From Taklimakanibacter sp021828105 (GTDB taxonomy: Bacteria > Pseudomonadota > Alphaproteobacteria > Rhizobiales > Aestuariivirgaceae), in assembly GCA_021828105.1 (NCBI GenBank), contig JAKATG010000007.1:62001-126000 (forward strand): a stretch of DNA of 64,000 nucleotides, written 5' to 3'. This document shows, piece after piece, positions 59,819-64,000 of this stretch. The notes under the pieces are model-generated. The model saw only the letters and a program-made list of their open reading frames with translations. It made no database searches and had not been told where the DNA came from. Position numbers and translations under genes: made by a program. The first letter of the stretch is position 1; each line of letters starts with the position of its first letter.

Positions 59819-60967
59819 ATGTCAGGCGCCAAATCAGCCGCCCTTCCCAATCGCGACGCAGCCTTGCGCGGCCTTTACGACGATGTTGCCCGCGGCAACA
59901 TGTTCCCCTTCTGGGCGACCTCGGCCGATGTCGAGAATGACGAGATCAAGCAGCTCATGGGCACCAAGAAGGCAGTGCCCTTCATGTGGGACTATGCCAA
60001 GGATATCGACCCGCTGCTGCATCGCGCTGCCGACCTCATCAAGATGGACGACAGCGAGCGCCGTTCGCTGATCCTCATCAATCCGGGCCTGGCCCCCAAG
60101 CGCGCCACCGTCTCGACCATGTACACGGCCTATCGCCTCAACGATCCCGACGAGATCATGCCGCCGCACAAGCATTCGCCGAGCGCCATCCGCTTCGGCC
60201 TCACCGGCAAGGGCAATTTCACCGGCGTCGAGGGCGAAAACATCACCTTCGGCCCAGGCGACATGGTGCTCACCCCCAACGACACCTGGCACAATCACGG
60301 CACGGTGGGCGGCGAGCCCGCGGTCAATCTCTCAGTGCTCGACCTGCCGCTGGTCGAGAACCTCAACGCCATCCATTTCGACCACAATTATGCCGAGCTC
60401 GAAGACGGCAAGATGGTGAAGAAGAAAGAGCAGACATCGCGCTATCCGTCCGACTATTCGCAGCGCGTCTATGGCGAGGGCGGCATGCTGCCGCGCTTTG
60501 CCGATCACAAGCGCGGCTCCGGCCTCTCGTCCCCCATGTATGTCTATCGCTGGGACCGCATGGAAGAGCTCCTCGACCGTCACAAGGACTGGGATGGCGA
60601 CCCCTACGAAGCGCTGATGGCCGAATATGTCGATCCGACCACGGGAAACCCGGTGTTCAAGACCATCACCTTCTTCGCTCAGATGCTGCGCCCCGGCGAG
60701 AAGACCCTGCCCCTGCGCCAGACGGCGAGCCTTCTCGTCGCGCCATTCCGCGGCAAGGGTTATTCCATCGTCGATGGCCAGCGCTTCGACTGGAAGGAAT
60801 TCGACACGCTCGCCGTGCCGGGCGGCGCCTGGTGCGAGCATGTGAACGGCTCCGACAAGGATCCGGTCTTCCTCTTCGTCGCCAGCGACGAGCCCACGCT
60901 CAAGGTGCTCGCCCTCTACAAGAAATGGGGGCGTGACAAGGCGGGAGACATGGTGCGGCTCGCCTGA
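59819..60967 (+). CDS. gentisate 1,2-dioxygenase-like bicupin protein
   Basis: A 382-aa protein of the gentisate/1-hydroxy-2-naphthoate dioxygenase class. The N-terminal cupin has iron ligands in IMPPHKHSPSAIRFGLTGKG (two His) and NDTWHNHGTV (third His). The C-terminal cupin (FFAQMLRPGEKTLPLRQTASLLVAPFRGKGY) lacks the histidines and is probably structural. GGAGGATTGA precedes the ATG. Aromatic-ring or similar cleavage is expected, but the rest of a gentisate pathway (isomerase, hydrolase) is not in the window. Confidence 0.88.
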   Translation: MSGAKSAALPNRDAALRGLYDDVARGNMFPFWATSADVENDEIKQLMGTKKAVPFMWDYAKDIDPLLHRAADLIKMDDSERRSLILINPGLAPKRATVSTMYTAYRLNDPDEIMPPHKHSPSAIRFGLTGKGNFTGVEGENITFGPGDMVLTPNDTWHNHGTVGGEPAVNLSVLDLPLVENLNAIHFDHNYAELEDGKMVKKKEQTSRYPSDYSQRVYGEGGMLPRFADHKRGSGLSSPMYVYRWDRMEELLDRHKDWDGDPYEALMAEYVDPTTGNPVFKTITFFAQMLRPGEKTLPLRQTASLLVAPFRGKGYSIVDGQRFDWKEFDTLAVPGGAWCEHVNGSDKDPVFLFVASDEPTLKVLALYKKWGRDKAGDMVRLA

Positions 60968-61073
60968 CGCGGCCAGAGGCAATCCAGGCGGAAGGAAGAG
61001 CGGCTCATACCCTCTTCCGTTCCCGTCCCACCGCAAACCATCCGTCGAGACAACCTCCAGTTCCCGGTTCATC

Positions 61074-62201
61074 GTGCAGAGCTCACACAAGACCAAGCAG
61101 ATTGCGCATATCGATTGCCCGGGCGGCGGCCAGGTCTGGGTCGACGGCACCACGCTCTATATCGGCCATATGCGGGCGCCGAGCGGCACCACCATCGTCG
61201 ACATCGCCGACCCCCGGAAGCCCAAGGTGCTCGCCGTCGTCGACGTGCCGAAAGGCTGGCACTCGCACAAGGTGCGGGTGCAGGACGGCATCATGATCGT
61301 CAATCATGAGAAGCTTGGGCCTGACGGGGCCTGGGAATTCGGCGGCGGCCTCGGCATCTATGACGTGTCGAAGCCCGCGGCGCCGAAGCAGATCGGCAAA
61401 TGGGTGACAGGCGGGCGCGGCGTTCATCGCTACGACTTCGACGGTCGTTATGCCTATATCTCGCCCACCGTCGAGGGCTATATCGGCAATATCGTGATGA
61501 TCCTCGACCTCATCGATCCGACCAAGCCTGTCGAGGTCGGCCGCTGGTGGATCCCCGGCCAGTGGCAAGCGGGCGGCGAGGAATATCCCTGGGCCAACTG
61601 GACGCAGCCCCGCTGTCATCATCCCTTGCGCATGGGGAACAGGCTCTATGTGAGCTACTGGCACCATGGCCTCTTCATCCTCGATCTCACCGACATGACG
61701 AAGCCCGTGGCCATCGCCCATACGAATACAAGCCCGGCTTTCCCGCATCCGACCCACACCTGCCTGCCGATGCCGAAGCCGCTCAAGGGCCGCAACATCA
61801 TGGTGGTGGCCGATGAGGACGTGGCGAAGCTGCGCCCCGCCGCCCCTTCCTTCGCCTGGATCTATGACATCACCGAAGAGCGCTGCCCGGTCCCCATCGC
61901 GACCTACCAGGTGCCGGGGCTCGACAAGGACGGCGCGCCGCAACCGCCGATGACGGGTTGCCACCAGCCTTCCGAACGTTTCAAAGGCACGGTCATCCCC
62001 TTCGCCTGGTTCGCGCAAGGATTGAGACTAGTCGATATCGCCGATCCTTTCGCGCCCAAGGAAGTGGGCCATTATGTGCCGGACATGCCCGAGGGCGCGG
62101 AGATGGCGTCGTCGAACGATGTCACCATCGATGATCGCGGCCTCATCTATCTCATCGACCGCATCCGTGGGGTCGATATCATCGAAACCAGTGTCATGTG
62201 A
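61074..62201 (+). CDS. LVIVD-repeat beta-propeller protein
   Basis: A 375-aa protein (from GTG 61074) with recurring LVIVD-type units: TTIVDIADPRKPKVLAVVDVP, GLGIYDVSKPAAPKQIGKW, VMILDLIDPTKPVEVGRWW, LFILDLTDMTKPVAIAHTN, LRLVDIADPFAPKEVGHYV. These build a six- or seven-blade propeller. Several histidines (WHSHKVRV, RCHHPLRMG, YWHHGLF) could bind metal. No signal peptide. The frame is open back to 60933, overlapping the cupin gene, so the exact start is uncertain. Function unknown; context suggests a role with the cupin and RidA enzymes. Confidence 0.78.
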   Translation: MQSSHKTKQIAHIDCPGGGQVWVDGTTLYIGHMRAPSGTTIVDIADPRKPKVLAVVDVPKGWHSHKVRVQDGIMIVNHEKLGPDGAWEFGGGLGIYDVSKPAAPKQIGKWVTGGRGVHRYDFDGRYAYISPTVEGYIGNIVMILDLIDPTKPVEVGRWWIPGQWQAGGEEYPWANWTQPRCHHPLRMGNRLYVSYWHHGLFILDLTDMTKPVAIAHTNTSPAFPHPTHTCLPMPKPLKGRNIMVVADEDVAKLRPAAPSFAWIYDITEERCPVPIATYQVPGLDKDGAPQPPMTGCHQPSERFKGTVIPFAWFAQGLRLVDIADPFAPKEVGHYVPDMPEGAEMASSNDVTIDDRGLIYLIDRIRGVDIIETSVM

Positions 62202-62211
62202 CGGAGAGATG

Positions 62212-62610
62212 ATGAGCAAGAGCAAGGCCAAGCGCTATCCGATCGGAACCAAGAATCCCAACCTGCCCTTCCATCCAGGCGTCAGGGTCGGCGATCTCAT
62301 CTTCGTGTCGGGCCAAGTGGCCAAGGATGCCGACGGCAATATGATCCACGGCACCATCGAGGAAGAGACCCGCGCCACCATCCTCGCCATCGAGCGCGTG
62401 CTCAAGGCCGATGGCGCGAGCCTCGATGATGTCGTGCGGGTGTGCACCTATCTCGAAGACACCCGCGACTTCGGGCGCTACAACAAGGTGTTCGGCGAAT
62501 ATTTCAAAAACCCGGCGGGCCTCGCCCGCACCACCGTCGAAGCGCGTGCCGTCATCAGCACCAAGATCGAGATGGATGCCATCGCCTATTGTCCGAAGGA
62601 CGAGAAATAG
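62212..62610 (+). CDS. RidA-family (YjgF/UK114) enamine/imine deaminase-like protein
   Basis: A 132-aa protein: KRYPIGTKNPNLPFHPGVRVGDLIFVSGQVAKDADGNMIHGTIEEETRATILAIERVLKADGASLDDVVRVCTYLEDTRDFGRYNKVFGEYF, then LARTTVEARAVISTKIEMDAIAY, with the conserved Arg that positions the substrate amino acid in RidA. GGAG is 5 bases before ATG 62212; ATG 62209 is too near. It hydrolyses reactive enamines/imines in most relatives. It is joined to the ABC ATPase gene with no gap. Confidence 0.92.
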   Translation: MSKSKAKRYPIGTKNPNLPFHPGVRVGDLIFVSGQVAKDADGNMIHGTIEEETRATILAIERVLKADGASLDDVVRVCTYLEDTRDFGRYNKVFGEYFKNPAGLARTTVEARAVISTKIEMDAIAYCPKDEK

Positions 62611-63459
62611 ATGTCGGCCACCCGCCCGATCCTCAGAGCCGCGCCATCGCCCGCGTCGCAATCGCGGCGCCCCGGGCCGGCACATCTGAGCGCCGAAGGC
62701 GTGGCGGTCGAATTCGATCTCGGCGGACGCAAGCAGCGCGTCCTCAACGACATCGATCTCAAGGTCGGCAAGGGCCAGCTCGTCGCGCTGGTCGGTCCTT
62801 CGGGCTGCGGCAAGAGCACCTTGCTCAGACTGTTCGCCGGGCTGATGAGCCCGAGCGCCGGCAAGATCGAAGTGGCGGGCATGGCGCCCGCCGAAGCGGC
62901 GCGCAAGAAACTCATCGGCGTCGCCTTCCAGGATGCGACACTTCTGCCGTGGAAGACGGCGCTCGACAATGCCGCTTTCCTGCTCGAGACCGCCGATCCC
63001 TCGCTCTCTCGCGCCGAGGTGAGGAAGCGAGCCCAGCATAATCTCCATCTCGTGGGCTTGAGCGGTGCCGAAGCCAAGCGTCCGTCGCAGCTTTCGGGCG
63101 GCATGCGCCAGCGCGTCGCCATCGCCCGCGCGCTGACGCTCGATCCGGAAGTGCTGCTCCTCGATGAGCCCTTCGGCGCTCTCGATGCGATCACGCGCGA
63201 AGAAATGGGCAGCCTCCTCCTCGACATCTGGCAGCGCACCCAGAAGACCATCCTTCTCGTGACCCACGCCTTCGACGAAGCGGTGTTCCTGTCGAGCGAC
63301 ATCCATGTGATGGGAACCGGGCCGGCGCGCATCCTCGAGACGATCGCCAACGATCTGCCCTATCCGCGCGACGCCCAGACCTATCGCGATCCGCGCTTCT
63401 CGGAAACCGAGGCGCGTCTGCGCGAGCTCCTGGTCAAGAGCCATAAGGGAGGCGCCTGA
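62611..63459 (+). CDS. ABC transporter ATPase, taurine/nitrate/sulfonate type
   Basis: A 282-aa ATPase: Walker A GPSGCGKSTLL, Q-loop VAFQDATLLPWKTALDN, signature LSGGMRQRVAIARAL, Walker B VLLLDEPFGALD, H-loop VTHAFDEAVFLSSDI. The 'LLPW' and 'DEPFGALDAITRE' segments mark the SsuB/TauB/NrtD class, which imports small organic acids, sulfonates or nitrogen compounds. The N-terminal ~28 residues are Ser/Pro/Arg-rich and unusual. The permease gene begins one base after the stop. No binding protein is seen yet. Confidence 0.92.
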   Translation: MSATRPILRAAPSPASQSRRPGPAHLSAEGVAVEFDLGGRKQRVLNDIDLKVGKGQLVALVGPSGCGKSTLLRLFAGLMSPSAGKIEVAGMAPAEAARKKLIGVAFQDATLLPWKTALDNAAFLLETADPSLSRAEVRKRAQHNLHLVGLSGAEAKRPSQLSGGMRQRVAIARALTLDPEVLLLDEPFGALDAITREEMGSLLLDIWQRTQKTILLVTHAFDEAVFLSSDIHVMGTGPARILETIANDLPYPRDAQTYRDPRFSETEARLRELLVKSHKGGA

Positions 63460-63460
63460 C

Positions 63461-64000
63461 ATGATCACCCAAGCCCTTCCGGCTCCCAAGGTCTCGCGCG
63501 CCGTCATCGACGTCGCCCCGGCGATCCTGCTCGGCCTGGTGTGCCTCCTTCTCTGGGAAGGCGCCATCTGGCTGTTCAAGGTCGAGCCCTTCGTGCTTCC
63601 CGCCCCATCGGCCATCGCCCTCGTGATGGTCGATCAATACCAGTCGCTGGCGGCGGCAGCGCTCGTCACGGCCGAAGAGATCCTCATTGGCTTCGCGCTC
63701 TCGGCCGTTACGGGCGTGCTCGTCGCCGTCGTCATCGCGCGTTTCGAGACCTTTGGTCGGGCGCTCTATCCGCTGATCGTGCTCTTCCAGAATGTGCCGA
63801 AAGTAGCCTTGGCGCCGATCTTCATCCTGTGGTTCGGCTATGACCTCGCGCCCAAGGTGCTGCTCATCGTGGTGATCGCCTTCTTCCCGGTGGCGATCGG
63901 CATGCTGTCGGGCCTGCAGTCGGTCGATCCTTCGCTGGTCTCGCTGATGCGCTCGGTGGGCGCCGGCCCCGGCACCATCCTCAAGCGAGTGCGCCTGCCG
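63461..64000 (+). CDS. ABC transporter permease, taurine/nitrate/sulfonate type, 3' truncated
   Basis: A protein starting MITQALPAPKVSRAVIDVAPAILLGLVCLLLWEGAIWLFKVEPFVLPAPSAIALVMVD continues to the window edge (about 180 codons visible). FVLPAPSAI and the membrane segment GFALSAVTGVLVAVVIARFETFGRALYPLIVLFQNVPKVALAPIFILWFG match the SsuC/TauC permease family. GGGAGGCGCCTGAC precedes the ATG. The end lies outside the window. Confidence 0.9.
   Translation, partial: MITQALPAPKVSRAVIDVAPAILLGLVCLLLWEGAIWLFKVEPFVLPAPSAIALVMVDQYQSLAAAALVTAEEILIGFALSAVTGVLVAVVIARFETFGRALYPLIVLFQNVPKVALAPIFILWFGYDLAPKVLLIVVIAFFPVAIGMLSGLQSVDPSLVSLMRSVGAGPGTILKRVRLP

Noticed and set aside
1..64000. CRISPR arrays, tRNA or rRNA genes, phage structural genes, integrases or transposases
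   Set aside because: None was recognised on either strand; the mttB repeats number only three and lie kilobases apart, so they are not a CRISPR array.

Overview
The window looks like an accessory, catabolism-rich stretch of an alphaproteobacterial genome, most likely Hyphomicrobiales (Rhizobiales)-like. The reasons are the high-GC coding style, the density of LysR/GntR/Lrp-regulated ABC-transporter and catabolic operons, RIME/MITE-like intergenic palindromes, and non-pyrrolysine MttB-family methyltransferases next to a 'virulence factor'/MtgA/RACo-like corrinoid gene set. No rRNA, tRNA or CRISPR was recognised. Product names are from reading the protein sequences; no database search was run.

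Layout. 1-4.7 kb: end of a class III CoA-transferase, then a compact corrinoid methyl-transfer module (virulence-factor-like protein, methyl-THF:corrinoid methyltransferase, ferredoxin-ASKHA corrinoid activator) and an NTF2-like protein. 4.7-14.2 kb: AraC regulator, two PhyH-type Fe(II)/2-oxoglutarate oxygenases, a complete ribose-type ABC transporter with a PfkB kinase, RbsD-like mutarotase and PanB-like protein, and a LysR regulator. 14.3-14.9 kb: MazEF-type toxin-antitoxin pair behind a perfect 22-bp palindrome. 15-18.5 kb: class III aminotransferase plus semialdehyde dehydrogenase (GABA/polyamine type) divergent from an Lrp regulator. 18.7-23.2 kb: large membrane patatin-like protein with a diheme cytochrome c.

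23.4-39.3 kb is the most unusual part. Three ~105-126 bp direct copies of the 3' end of one mttB gene lie at 23.46, 37.38 and 39.26 kb; only the last belongs to an intact gene. They bracket two cargo segments. One, ~13.8 kb, encodes what looks like a dedicated export/surface-display apparatus: a 1723-aa LEPR-XLL-like beta-propeller/RTX-like protein, a short SecA-like ATPase, a PqqD-M50-HlyD membrane metalloprotease, a GAF-HlyD adaptor, a second HlyD adaptor and two small proteins. The other, 1.9 kb, carries one unknown 522-aa protein with an LGFP-like repeat.

39-50 kb returns to methyl metabolism: three MttB paralogues, PsuG (preceded by a coupled 23-codon ORF), DoxX, a QueG-like iron-sulfur protein, a homocysteine S-methyltransferase-like protein, a GFA protein, an enolase-superfamily enzyme and LysR regulators. 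50.8-57.4 kb holds a fatty-acid desaturase and a second sugar ABC system with a sugar-phosphate isomerase. 57.4-64 kb holds a GntR regulator, a GMC oxidoreductase, a gentisate-dioxygenase-like cupin, an LVIVD-repeat protein, RidA, and the start of a taurine/nitrate-type ABC transporter cut by the window end.

Taken together, the MttB/MtgA/RACo set suggests B12-dependent demethylation of quaternary amines with methyl transfer to tetrahydrofolate and perhaps homocysteine. The cognate corrinoid carrier protein is not in the window.
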